In this document: in pieces, positions 18,427 to 26,017 of the stretch
Position numbering within the stretch: position 1 is the stretch's first letter
Layout of the letters: the number at the start of each line of letters is the position of its first letter
NCBI RefSeq assembly: GCF_024684275.1
Contig: NZ_JAIKXF010000010.1
Location: 62,001 to 126,000, forward strand
DNA length: 64,000 nucleotides
Origin: Ruminococcus sp.
Lineage (GTDB): Bacteria; Bacillota_A; Clostridia; Oscillospirales; Ruminococcaceae
Direction: 5' to 3'
Translations under genes and position numbers: made by a program
The notes under the pieces: model-generated
Told to the model about the DNA's origin: nothing
Seen by the model: the letters and a program-made list of their open reading frames with translations, nothing else
The model's database searches: none

Positions 18427-19119
18427 ATGAGTGAAAAGGATTTCATAATAGAAGCATTTGACAATCTTCCTGCCCTCACTGATAACAGTGAGTCAATGAA
18501 AGAGATGTTTTCTCATGTTTTCTATGATTTTTTACAATTGCAGCATCTTTACGATTCAGCTATTGAAGTCGTAAGAACACATCTGAATATACTTGACAAC
18601 GAATTCAGTGTGAAATTCCAGAGAAATCCTATTCATAATATAGAAAGCAGACTGAAATCACCTCAATCAATAATAGGAAAGCTCCAGAAAAAAGGACTGC
18701 CTATTTCAACAGACGCAGCAAGGAAAAATCTTCTCGATCTCGCAGGCATCCGTGTGACCTGTTATTACATATCGGATATATATGCAATTGTGGAAATGCT
18801 TAGCAGGCGAGATGATTTTACAGTGATCAAACGCAAGGATTACATAAAAAATCCAAAGCCGAGCGGCTACAGAAGCTATCATATGATACTGAATGTTCCT
18901 GTTTATCTGTCGACTCATAAGGAATATGCTCCTGTTGAGATACAGATAAGGACAATTGCTATGGATTTCTGGGCAAGTCTTGAGCATCAGCTCAAATACA
19001 AGACATCTTCGGAGATAACTCCGGAAATCTCCGAGGAGCTCCGCGAATGCGCAGAAAGAATTGCCGAGACAGACATACAAATGCAGAAACTATATATGCA
19101 GATAAACGATATTGATTAG
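18427..19119 (+). CDS. Small alarmone synthetase (RelA/SpoT domain, RelQ/YjbM type)
   Basis: Cytoplasmic (p)ppGpp synthetase consisting only of the synthetase domain (230 residues), without HD hydrolase or regulatory domains. Visible motifs are RLKSPQSIIGKLQKKG (75-90), DLAGIRVTCYY (104-114), the G-loop region KPSGYRSYHMI (144-154) and VEIQIRTIAMDFWASLEHQLKYK (from 170), which hold the ATP- and GTP-binding residues of the family. The start is fixed by AAAGGAAGG. As the last gene of the TPM-ABC operon it would link that operon to stress signalling. It ends in a strong terminator. Confidence 0.9.
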   Translation: MSEKDFIIEAFDNLPALTDNSESMKEMFSHVFYDFLQLQHLYDSAIEVVRTHLNILDNEFSVKFQRNPIHNIESRLKSPQSIIGKLQKKGLPISTDAARKNLLDLAGIRVTCYYISDIYAIVEMLSRRDDFTVIKRKDYIKNPKPSGYRSYHMILNVPVYLSTHKEYAPVEIQIRTIAMDFWASLEHQLKYKTSSEITPEISEELRECAERIAETDIQMQKLYMQINDID

Positions 19120-19120
19120 G

Positions 19121-19147
19121 AAAACTCGCCTCATTGGCGAGTTTTTT
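19121..19147 (+). terminator. Terminator after the alarmone synthetase gene
   Basis: AAAACTCGCC (19121-19130), loop TCATT, GGCGAGTTTT (19136-19145), followed by TT. Confidence 0.85.
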
Positions 19148-19193
19148 CGTCAAAAAGCCGCTTAAAGCTTTCTGTTTTACAAAAAAACACCCG

Positions 19194-19222
19194 TTCACAA
19201 GGTGTTCTGTCGATGCTATAAT
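19194..19222 (+). promoter_or_regulatory. Sigma-A promoter for the gene at 19266
   Basis: TTCACA (19194-19199), 17 bases, TATAAT (19217-19222). Confidence 0.75.
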
Positions 19223-19265
19223 AGTAATGTCATATGACGGAACAGAAATTGAAGGGAGCATAAAA

Positions 19266-19568
19266 ATGTTCGGGATAGTAAAAAGAATAACACATGAGGT
19301 AAAAGACAAGACCGTATATATGGAGATATTCGGTGATAACAAGGTAGCATACAGAGTCCTCAGCGGCAGACTTTTCATGTACGGTGATGAATTTATTACA
19401 TACGGAATAGAGGTCATTGACAGAAAAAGCGGGGAAAAGGAATGCATTCCTGATTTTTCACGCAATATCGAGGATGCAGTAGCCTTTGCGGAGCTTCTTA
19501 TCTCTGAAAGATGCCGTCCGAGAAAGCTTTATAGTAAAGCACTTGATTTTCTGAGAGTATCTATCTGA
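19266..19568 (+). CDS. Conserved hypothetical protein, about 100 aa (DUF6514-like)
   Basis: The frame is open further upstream, but that part runs through the preceding terminator and promoter; AAGGGAG before the ATG at 19266 sets a 100-residue product. It is soluble, with a beta-rich N-terminal half (KDKTVYMEIFGDNKVAYRVLSG) and a helical C-terminal half with the segment DAVAFAELLISERCRP. This resembles the short clostridial DUF6514 family, but I am not certain of the match. No catalytic residues are evident. It has its own promoter and stands between the alarmone synthetase and the PC4-like gene. Confidence 0.65.
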   Translation: MFGIVKRITHEVKDKTVYMEIFGDNKVAYRVLSGRLFMYGDEFITYGIEVIDRKSGEKECIPDFSRNIEDAVAFAELLISERCRPRKLYSKALDFLRVSI

Positions 19569-19599
19569 AAAAAATTTACAGGTTATTTCTTCATGAGGC

Positions 19600-19628
19600 T
19601 TGCTATTTCAGAAATTATATGTTATAAT
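19600..19628 (+). promoter_or_regulatory. Promoter of the PC4-like gene (copy C of a shared core)
   Basis: TTGCTA (19600-19605), a 17-base spacer, TATAAT (19623-19628). The spacer is almost the same as in the promoters at 204-232 (minus) and 44283-44311. Confidence 0.75.
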
Positions 19629-19674
19629 CTTAAATTGAATGGTAAACAGCCAGAAATTGAAAGGAGAAATGAAA

Positions 19675-19911
19675 ATGGCAGAGCTAAAATACGAGATCAC
19701 AGAAAAGATAGGAGTTCTTTCAGAAAACGCAAAGGGTTGGACTAAAGAGCTTAATATGGTAAGCTGGAATGAGCATGAGCCTAAATATGATATACGCGAG
19801 TGGGCACCTGATCATTCAAGAATGGGCAAGGGTGTTACTCTCACAGCTGATGAGCTTGCAGAGCTTAAAGAGCTTCTTGTAGGCATTGATCTTGATTCGT
19901 TTGACGAATAA
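19675..19911 (+). CDS. YdbC family PC4/p15-like single-stranded DNA-binding protein
   Basis: A 78-residue protein of the YdbC/PC4 family, which binds single-stranded DNA or RNA as a dimer and resembles the eukaryotic coactivator PC4. The family pattern is clear: an N-terminal KYEITEKIGVLSE strand, KGWTKELNMVSWN, KYDIREW.PDH and GKGVTLTADELAELKELL. AGGAG lies 8 bases before the ATG at 19675, while an in-frame ATG six bases upstream is too close to it. It is monocistronic, with a promoter core repeated elsewhere in the window and a perfect palindromic terminator. Confidence 0.88.
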   Translation: MAELKYEITEKIGVLSENAKGWTKELNMVSWNEHEPKYDIREWAPDHSRMGKGVTLTADELAELKELLVGIDLDSFDE

Positions 19912-19917
19912 TAATAA

Positions 19918-19945
19918 AAAAGGCAGCTCAGCTGAGCTGCCTTTT
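19918..19945. terminator. Bidirectional terminator between the PC4-like gene and uppP
   Basis: A perfect 28-base palindrome with A4 on the left and T4 on the right, centred between two convergent genes. Confidence 0.85.
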
Positions 19946-19946
19946 A

Positions 19947-20810
19947 TCATTTAATAAGCGCTTTTGCACCAAAATATATAAGTACAAGTATACCGAGGAT
20001 TATTCGATACCAGCCGAATACCTTGAAATCGTGCTTTTTGATATAATCCATAAGGAATTTAATGACAAATACAGATACAAGGAAGGAAACAACACAGCCA
20101 ACAAGAAGAACAGCAAGCTCGCTTCCTGTAAAATCAAAGCCGAATTTAACAAGCTTTAGCAGACTTGCACCGAACATTACAGGTATTGCAAGGTAAAAAG
20201 TGAACTCAGCCGCAACTGTACGTGAAATTCCGATAAGAAGTGCTCCGACAATTGTAGCGCCTGAACGTGATGTTCCGGGGAAAATAGCTGCAATAAGCTG
20301 GAAACCGCCGATTATCAAAGCAGCATTGAATGTAAGCTCTGATATAGTTGTTACTTTAGGATTTTTGTTCTTGTTCCAGTTCTCGACAACAATAAAAGCT
20401 ATGCCAAATACGATAAGAGCGATCGCAACTGTCCACGGATTATAAAAGTGCTCGTCGATCCAATCATCAAGCAGAAGCCCCACAGCAGCCGCAGGTATAC
20501 AGGCAGCAAGTACCTTGAACCACATCATGAAAATATCTGTTTTTATCATTTGACCGAAAGGCGACTTATTTAACGGATGGGCATTATCCTTCTTTCCGAA
20601 GGGCCATAGCTTTTTCCAGAATATAACGACAACTGCCATTATAGCTCCGAACTGAATAACAACGTCAAACATTTCCTTGAATTCATCAGATTTATCAAGG
20701 TTCAGAAATTCACTGACAAGTATAAGATGCCCAGTACTGCTTATAGGCAGCCACTCAGTGATTCCCTCGACGATGCCGAGAATAATTGTTTTGATTATCT
20801 CCCATATCAT
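19947..20810 (-). CDS. uppP: Undecaprenyl-diphosphatase UppP (BacA)
   Basis: Integral membrane phosphatase that recycles undecaprenyl pyrophosphate to the monophosphate carrier for peptidoglycan and gives bacitracin resistance when overproduced. Both signature regions are present: EGITEWLPISSTGHLIL (15-31) with the active-site glutamate and serines, and PGTSRSGATI (178-187) with the catalytic arginine. About eight membrane segments and 287 residues are normal for the family. It is monocistronic, with a TTGACT/TAAACT promoter at 20851-20879 on the minus strand. Confidence 0.95.
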   Translation of the reverse strand: MIWEIIKTIILGIVEGITEWLPISSTGHLILVSEFLNLDKSDEFKEMFDVVIQFGAIMAVVVIFWKKLWPFGKKDNAHPLNKSPFGQMIKTDIFMMWFKVLAACIPAAAVGLLLDDWIDEHFYNPWTVAIALIVFGIAFIVVENWNKNKNPKVTTISELTFNAALIIGGFQLIAAIFPGTSRSGATIVGALLIGISRTVAAEFTFYLAIPVMFGASLLKLVKFGFDFTGSELAVLLVGCVVSFLVSVFVIKFLMDYIKKHDFKVFGWYRIILGILVLIYFGAKALIK

Positions 20811-20850
20811 AGTTTATTTTGTTCCTTTCAATTAAAAATCAACATTTATT

Positions 20851-20879
20851 AGTTTAACACTTCATTCAAGAAAAGTCAA
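20851..20879 (-). promoter_or_regulatory. Promoter of uppP
   Basis: On the minus strand, TTGACT (20874-20879), 17 bases, TAAACT (20851-20856). Confidence 0.7.
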
Positions 20880-20910
20880 CATATTTTTTATTAATTCCAA
20901 AGTTGTTGTT

Positions 20911-21579
20911 CTAAATGTCGTGATCCGGATTATGCTGCAATTTGAATTTTCGCTTTGATATTGTAAGTATACCAGCCTTTTTCAGCCTTGAAATCTCACG
21001 CTGCAAGGCGCTTCTGTTGACACAGAGATAGTCAGACAGGGCAGTAGTTGAAAATGGTATCTGAGGTGATTTGCCTTTCGGAGTTTTTTCCTCGATTATA
21101 CTCAGGCAGCTGATAAGCTTATCTTCTATAGAGCGCTGACTGAGAACTTCTATACGCTCATTCAGGGATATAGCCTTTTCTGACATAAGATCAAGAAGAT
21201 TCTCAACCACCCGAGAATGACACTGACAGGCATTTTCACATCGTTTCGTTATTTCCGAGCGCCTTACGAACATGATCTCACAGTCAGTGTCGGCTGCTAT
21301 TTCGATCCCGCTGCGCTGTGAAGCTGTAAAAGTAAAATAAACTCCAAATACGCTCTGCTCACCGAGGGATTCCATAATAGAACGCACTCCATTTGCATCG
21401 TATCGAACCATAACAGCAGTACCGCTAAGTACTATTCCAAGCTTGTCAGGATTATCAGAGTAATCCATGATTCGGCTGCCTGACTTGAATTTCCTTATAT
21501 CAGCATTAAAACAGCCTATCATACGGCTGCAATCCTCACGTTCTATTCCTTTAAATAAAATATTATCTTCCGGTAACAT
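20911..21579 (-). CDS. Crp/Fnr family transcriptional regulator
   Basis: A 222-residue regulator with an N-terminal cyclic-nucleotide-binding-like beta-barrel (about 15-125), a dimerisation helix and a winged HTH (about 165-215, containing STTALSDYLCVNRSALQREISRL). There is no N-terminal cysteine cluster of the FNR type, so it probably does not sense oxygen through an Fe-S cluster. The ATG has GGAGAG upstream. A perfect 14-bp palindrome (21595-21608) lies 15 bases before its start, between it and the divergent gene, and suggests autoregulation. Likely targets are that divergent gene and the reverse rubrerythrin beyond it (inference). Confidence 0.88.
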   Translation of the reverse strand: MLPEDNILFKGIEREDCSRMIGCFNADIRKFKSGSRIMDYSDNPDKLGIVLSGTAVMVRYDANGVRSIMESLGEQSVFGVYFTFTASQRSGIEIAADTDCEIMFVRRSEITKRCENACQCHSRVVENLLDLMSEKAISLNERIEVLSQRSIEDKLISCLSIIEEKTPKGKSPQIPFSTTALSDYLCVNRSALQREISRLKKAGILTISKRKFKLQHNPDHDI

Positions 21580-21594
21580 AAAAACTCTCCAAAA

Positions 21595-21608
21595 GTTGCA
21601 TATGCAAC
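21595..21608. promoter_or_regulatory. Palindromic operator, probably for the Crp/Fnr regulator
   Basis: Perfect palindrome GTTGCATATGCAAC in the divergent region between the regulator and the gene at 21682. Its position just 5' of the regulator's RBS fits autorepression. Confidence 0.6.
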
Positions 21609-21681
21609 AGATTTTTGATTTCTTTTATGATACAATATATTCAGACATTTGTCAATACTATGTTTATGGAGGTCAAAAATT

Positions 21682-21948
21682 ATGAAAATCAATGTAATTG
21701 GCGAGCAGCTCTCACAGGAAGAGATCAACGCCTATATCGACTATGGCAAGAAGAAGTACAGTGACAGAGAGATTCTTAGTATGACTGTTAAGACCGACGG
21801 TGAATACGTTGATCTCCGCTATGATTTTGCACAAGATGTTCCGTTTGACAGAATAAGAAGGATCACAGGATATCTTGTTGGTACTCTTGACCGCTTCAAT
21901 AACGGCAAACGCGCCGAGGAGCGAGACAGAGTAAAGCATTCAGTTTAA
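21682..21948 (+). CDS. Small protein related to the anaerobic ribonucleotide reductase tail
   Basis: An 88-residue soluble protein. The C-terminal half, with FDRIRRITGYLVGTLDRFNNGKRAEERDR, resembles the end of class III reductase NrdD (RxxGYxxxxxxxNxGKxxExxDR), but the glycyl-radical motif and the zinc cysteines are absent. Short clostridial proteins of this type are usually annotated simply as anaerobic ribonucleoside-triphosphate reductase. GGAGGT before the ATG at 21682 sets the start. It is divergent from the Crp/Fnr gene and 73 bases before the reverse rubrerythrin. An enzymatic role on its own is unlikely; a regulatory or accessory role is a guess. Confidence 0.7.
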   Translation: MKINVIGEQLSQEEINAYIDYGKKKYSDREILSMTVKTDGEYVDLRYDFAQDVPFDRIRRITGYLVGTLDRFNNGKRAEERDRVKHSV

Positions 21949-22021
21949 AATGTCCATAACAGCATGGCTTTCAGCTTAGCTTGGACTAAAAAATTTTTTC
22001 AAAACAATGGAGGTAATTATT

Positions 22022-22573
22022 ATGAAAACTTATGTATGTCCAGTTTGCGGATACGTTCACGAAGGAAATGAACCACCTGAAAAATGTCCACAGTGCGGTG
22101 TTCCGGGCTCAAAATTCATTGAAAAAGAAAAAGGTGAGAAGCTGGTTTTTGCTTGCGAGCATGAACTGGGAGTTGCAAAGGCTGTAACAGATCAGGAGAT
22201 ACTTGATGGCCTCAGATCTAACTTCAACGGCGAATGCTCTGAAGTTGGTATGTATCTTGCAATGGCAAGAGTAGCTTATAGAGAAGGCTATGCTGAGATC
22301 GGTGCTTACTGGGAAAAGGCTGCATATGAGGAAGCTGAGCACGCTGCTAAATTTGCTGAGCTTCTCGGTGAAGTTGTTTCAGCTTCAACAAAAGAAAATC
22401 TTGAAAAGAGAGTTGCTGCAGAGCACGGTGCTACTGAGGGTAAACTCAAGCTTGCTAAAAGAGCTAAAGAGCTCAATCTCGATGCTATCCACGATACTGT
22501 TCATGAAATGGCAAAGGATGAAGCTCGTCACGGCAAGGCTTTTGAGGGGCTTCTCAAGAGATACTTTGGTTAA
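22022..22573 (+). CDS. Reverse rubrerythrin
   Basis: Oxidative-stress protein that reduces peroxide (and O2) to water using electrons passed by rubredoxin-like centres. The order is reversed compared with classical rubrerythrin: the rubredoxin domain comes first (CPVCG at 6-10 and CPQCG at 22-26), then the ferritin-like diiron domain with the [10 protein letters not shown] and [10 protein letters not shown] helices and the [11 protein letters not shown] helix. At 183 residues it is normal for the reverse type seen in Clostridia. An open frame begins 15 bases upstream, but GGAGG at about 22010-22014 fixes the ATG at 22022. It ends in a strong hairpin and may be under control of the nearby Crp/Fnr protein. 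Confidence 0.93.
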   Translation: MKTYVCPVCGYVHEGNEPPEKCPQCGVPGSKFIEKEKGEKLVFACEHELGVAKAVTDQEILDGLRSNFNGECSEVGMYLAMARVAYREGYAEIGAYWEKAAYEEAEHAAKFAELLGEVVSASTKENLEKRVAAEHGATEGKLKLAKRAKELNLDAIHDTVHEMAKDEARHGKAFEGLLKRYFG

Positions 22574-22584
22574 TAAATACATTG

Positions 22585-22612
22585 AAAGCGAGGCAAATGC
22601 CTCGCTTTTTTT
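22585..22612 (+). terminator. Terminator of reverse rubrerythrin
   Basis: AAAGCGAGGC (22585-22594), loop AAAT, GCCTCGCTTT (22599-22608), then more T. Confidence 0.9.
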
Positions 22613-22650
22613 ATAAAAATGAATTTTTTGTATACTAATGACTAAAGTCC

Positions 22651-22679
22651 TTGCAATGATATAATAAATTTGATATAAT
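22651..22679 (+). promoter_or_regulatory. Promoter of the GH3 gene
   Basis: TTGCAA (22651-22656), 17 bases, TATAAT (22674-22679), 36 bases before the start codon. Confidence 0.75.
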
Positions 22680-22715
22680 GTATTCATAATATTTTTCACA
22701 AAGAGGTTAATAGCT

Positions 22716-25493
22716 ATGAAAAGAACTCTTGATTGGAATAAATACCTTGAAAAAGCCGCAGAAACTGTTTCAGAGGGAATTGTTATGCTGAAAAATGATA
22801 ACAATGCCCTTCCTCTTGATACAGGTAAAACAGTTTCCGTTTTCGGACGTATACAGCTTCACTATTATAAGAGCGGTACAGGCTCAGGCGGAATGGTCAA
22901 TGTTTCAAAGGTTACGGGGATCGTTGACGGACTTATCGAAGCGGGCATAAGTATAAATGAAAAGCTTTATGACATATATCGAAAATGGGACGAAAAAAAT
23001 CCCTTTGATCAGGGCGACGGCTGGGGCGGAGAACCGTGGAATCAGAAGGAAATGCCCCTTGATGAAAGCATAGTAAAAGAATCCGCTTCTGTAAGTGATA
23101 CAGCCATTGTCATAATAGGAAGAACAGCAGGTGAAGAACAGGACGCTCGTCTTGAAGAGGGTTCATATCTTTTGACATCGACAGAGCTCGGTATGCTCAA
23201 AAAAGTGAGAAAGCACTTCAAAAAAGTCATTGTACTGCTTAATGTGGGCGGGCTTATTGATCTTGAACAGATACTGGAGTGTTCTCCTGATACATTATTA
23301 TATGTATGGCAGGGCGGAATGACAGGAGGCACAGGCACAGCTGCTGTTCTTACAGGCAAGGTAAGCCCTTCTGGTAAACTGCCTGATACTATTGCATATA
23401 ATATTTCAGATTACCCCTCTGATAGTTACTTCGGCGATAAGGAAAAAGCAGTTTATACCGAGGATATCTTCGTAGGATATCGCTGGTTCGAGACATTTGC
23501 CCCAAATAGAGTGCTTTATCCATTTGGCTACGGACTATCTTATACTAAATTTGATATAAAAACTGAAAATATCACAAGAAAAGGCAACGAAATAACATTT
23601 GAAGTAAAGGTATCAAATATCGGCGGATATAATGGAAAGGAAGTAGTACAGATATACTGTGAGGCGCCGCAGGGCAGACTTGGCAAGGCGTCAAGAGTTT
23701 TATGTGGTTTTGCCAAAACAAAGGAGCTTTCTCATGGCGAAGAACAGACTATATCGATTTCAGTTGATCTTAATGATATAGCTTCATATGACGATAGCGG
23801 CATAACAGGTGAACCCTATTGCTGGATACTTGAAAAAGGTGAGTACAGATTCTTCGTTGGAAGTGATGTAAGAAGCGCTGAATATGTATATTCAGCAGAG
23901 CTCGGTGAAGATACAGTAACCGAAAAATGCTCACAGGCTCTTGCCCCTGTTACTGAATTTGACAGGATAAAGGCTGTTTCATCGGATAATAGTGTAGCTT
24001 ATGTTATGGAAAAAGCACCGCTAAGCAAGGTGGACGAGGAAAAGCGCCGGCTCGACAGGCTGCCTGCTGAAATAGCCTACACCGGTGATAAGGGTATCAA
24101 GCTTGCAGATGTAAAAAAAGGAAAATACACTATGGAGCAATTTGTTGCGCAGCTTTCCGAACACGATCTATCATGTATCATACGCGGTGAAGGAATGGGC
24201 AGTCCGCGTGTTACCGCAGGTACTGCTTCTGCTTTCGGAGGTGTCTCAGATGAACTCGTTAAGTTTGGAATACCGGCAGGATGCTGCTCTGACGGTCCGT
24301 CGGGCATGAGACTTGACTGCGGAACAAAAGCTTTCAGTCTGCCTAACGGAACTCTTATCGCATCAACTTTCAACCGCAAACTTATAGAGGAGCTTTTTGA
24401 GTTCACAGGAACTGAAATGATAGCAAACAGGGTGGATTGCCTGCTTGGGCCCGGTATGAATATTCACCGTCACCCTCTGAACGGCAGAAATTTTGAGTAT
24501 TTTTCTGAAGATCCGTTTCTTACGGGACATATGGCATCTGCGGAGTTAAAGGGACTTCATAAAGCTGGAGTTGCAGGAACTATCAAACATTTTTGCGCAA
24601 ATAATCAGGAAACCAATCGCCATTTCCTTAATTCCATAGTTTCCGAAAGAGCTCTGCGTGAAATTTATCTTAAAAGCTTTGAAATTGCAGTTAAGGTCGG
24701 AAAAGCAAAAACTGTGATGACTACATACGGAGCAATAAACGGTTTATGGACGGCAGGAAGCTTCGACCTTAACACCATAGTGCTGCGTGATGAATGGGGA
24801 TTTAAAGGGTTTACCATGACAGACTGGTGGGCTAATGTGAATTACCGCGGAAAGGATCCTGAGCGGAACAACTATGTACCTATGGCAAGAGCCCAGAACG
24901 ATGTATATATGGTATGTTCAGACAGTTCCTGCGTTGATGAGGACATTGAAGCTGCACTCAAAGACGGAATTCTTACAAGGGCTGAGCTTCAGAGGAATGC
25001 TTTGAATATACTTGGATTTATAATTGATACTCACGCCATGAAGCGTGTTATGGGTGAAGACGAAACCGTTGAGATAATTAACCGCACAGACGGCGAAGAT
25101 GCTTCTGATGAGCCCGTTGTTTTCCATGAAGTTGACGATCACTTCAAGCTTGATCTCACAGGTGTAAAAAGTGAAAAGGGCAAAAATCATTCATTTGCAC
25201 TTATTATAAGTAAACAGGGCTGGTACGATGTTACGATCACAGCTTCGTCAACTCAGAGTTCTCTGGCACAGATACCTGTTACAATATTTGCGATGGGGAC
25301 TGCAAGCGGAACTCTCACATGGAACGGAACGGACGGCAAACCGGTTGCTTTGAAATGTGAAATTCCGTTTTTCTCGCGTTTTACAGCGATACGCCTTTAT
25401 TTTGCTCAAAATGGTCTTGATCTTCACAGTATTGAATTCAGGCTTGTTCGTGCGGCTGATGATATGGACCTTGCATTTGCGGAGGATAATTGA
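22716..25493 (+). CDS. Glycoside hydrolase family 3 beta-glucosidase, permuted domain order
   Basis: Cytoplasmic (no signal peptide) beta-glucosidase-type enzyme of 925 residues that would cleave cello-oligosaccharides or related beta-glucosides. The usual GH3 order is swapped: the alpha/beta sandwich comes first (about 15-280), then a fibronectin-III-like domain (about 290-390), then the TIM-barrel domain (about 450-790). The barrel shows SDGPSGMR (525-532), GRNFEYFSEDP (590-600), KHF (624-626) and the nucleophile in TMTDWW (D703). The acid/base would lie in the sandwich domain, where RLEEGSY near residue 145 is a candidate. A C-terminal region of about 110 residues is unassigned. This order is known from Ruminococcus albus and Butyrivibrio beta-glucosidases. 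The ArsC-like gene follows immediately. Confidence 0.93.
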   Translation: MKRTLDWNKYLEKAAETVSEGIVMLKNDNNALPLDTGKTVSVFGRIQLHYYKSGTGSGGMVNVSKVTGIVDGLIEAGISINEKLYDIYRKWDEKNPFDQGDGWGGEPWNQKEMPLDESIVKESASVSDTAIVIIGRTAGEEQDARLEEGSYLLTSTELGMLKKVRKHFKKVIVLLNVGGLIDLEQILECSPDTLLYVWQGGMTGGTGTAAVLTGKVSPSGKLPDTIAYNISDYPSDSYFGDKEKAVYTEDIFVGYRWFETFAPNRVLYPFGYGLSYTKFDIKTENITRKGNEITFEVKVSNIGGYNGKEVVQIYCEAPQGRLGKASRVLCGFAKTKELSHGEEQTISISVDLNDIASYDDSGITGEPYCWILEKGEYRFFVGSDVRSAEYVYSAELGEDTVTEKCSQALAPVTEFDRIKAVSSDNSVAYVMEKAPLSKVDEEKRRLDRLPAEIAYTGDKGIKLADVKKGKYTMEQFVAQLSEHDLSCIIRGEGMGSPRVTAGTASAFGGVSDELVKFGIPAGCCSDGPSGMRLDCGTKAFSLPNGTLIASTFNRKLIEELFEFTGTEMIANRVDCLLGPGMNIHRHPLNGRNFEYFSEDPFLTGHMASAELKGLHKAGVAGTIKHFCANNQETNRHFLNSIVSERALREIYLKSFEIAVKVGKAKTVMTTYGAINGLWTAGSFDLNTIVLRDEWGFKGFTMTDWWANVNYRGKDPERNNYVPMARAQNDVYMVCSDSSCVDEDIEAALKDGILTRAELQRNALNILGFIIDTHAMKRVMGEDETVEIINRTDGEDASDEPVVFHEVDDHFKLDLTGVKSEKGKNHSFALIISKQGWYDVTITASSTQSSLAQIPVTIFAMGTASGTLTWNGTDGKPVALKCEIPFFSRFTAIRLYFAQNGLDLHSIEFRLVRAADDMDLAFAEDN

Positions 25494-25495
25494 CG

Positions 25496-25837
25496 ATGAA
25501 TATACAGATATTTGGAACTAAAAAGTGCTTTGACAGCAAAAAGGCTGAGCGTTACTTTAAAGAACGAGGAATAAAGTATCAGTTTATAGATATGAAAGAA
25601 AAAGGAATGAGCAGGGGGGAATTCAATAATATCAAACAGGCTGTAGGCGGAACAGATAAGCTTATCAATAACGAACACAAGGATAAGGAGTTCCTAACGC
25701 TTCTTCAATATCTTTCCGACGAGGATAAAGAAGAAAAGATATTGGAAAATCCCCGGATAATTCGTACTCCTGTAGTCAGAAACGGCAAAAAAGCTACAAT
25801 AGGTTATTGTCCGGATATATGGAAAGAATGGGATTAA
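25496..25837 (+). CDS. ArsC/Spx family thioredoxin-fold protein
   Basis: A 113-residue protein of the arsenate-reductase-like family, with the N-terminal IFGTKKCFDSKKAERYFKERGI typical of the family, one active-site-region cysteine (Cys10) and the PRIIRTPVVRNGKKATIGY segment near the C-terminus. Only one cysteine is present in the motif (no CxxC), as in YffB/ArsC-type members rather than Spx. The ATG at 25496 lies 2 bases after the GH3 stop, with GGAGG inside the end of the GH3 gene, so it is co-translated with it. No arsenic genes are nearby, so arsenate reduction is doubtful. Confidence 0.82.
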   Translation: MNIQIFGTKKCFDSKKAERYFKERGIKYQFIDMKEKGMSRGEFNNIKQAVGGTDKLINNEHKDKEFLTLLQYLSDEDKEEKILENPRIIRTPVVRNGKKATIGYCPDIWKEWD

Positions 25838-25954
25838 TATTGTTAAAAAATAAAAATATTATAAAATCCGTAGAAAATTGCTAAAAGGTAGTGCATTTTT
25901 TCTTAAAATATGTTATAATTACATTATGTTGGTTCGCATACTAACAGGATAATG

Positions 25955-25976
25955 ACGGAAAACAGCTATTTTCCGT
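25955..25976 (+). promoter_or_regulatory. Leader hairpin before the zinc-ribbon SPFH-type gene
   Basis: Perfect 8-base arms ACGGAAAA and TTTTCCGT with a 6-base loop, downstream of a TATAAT (about 25913-25918) and 42 bases before the start codon. No T run follows, so it is an operator or an mRNA structure rather than a terminator. Confidence 0.4.
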
Positions 25977-26017
25977 GAAATATTTATAGGGATTATTTCC
26001 CGAAAGGAGCTATAATT

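Noticed and set aside
19134..19265. N-terminal extension of the 100-aa protein (44 more residues)
   Set aside because: It would be translated from within a terminator hairpin and across the gene's own promoter; the RBS supports 19266.
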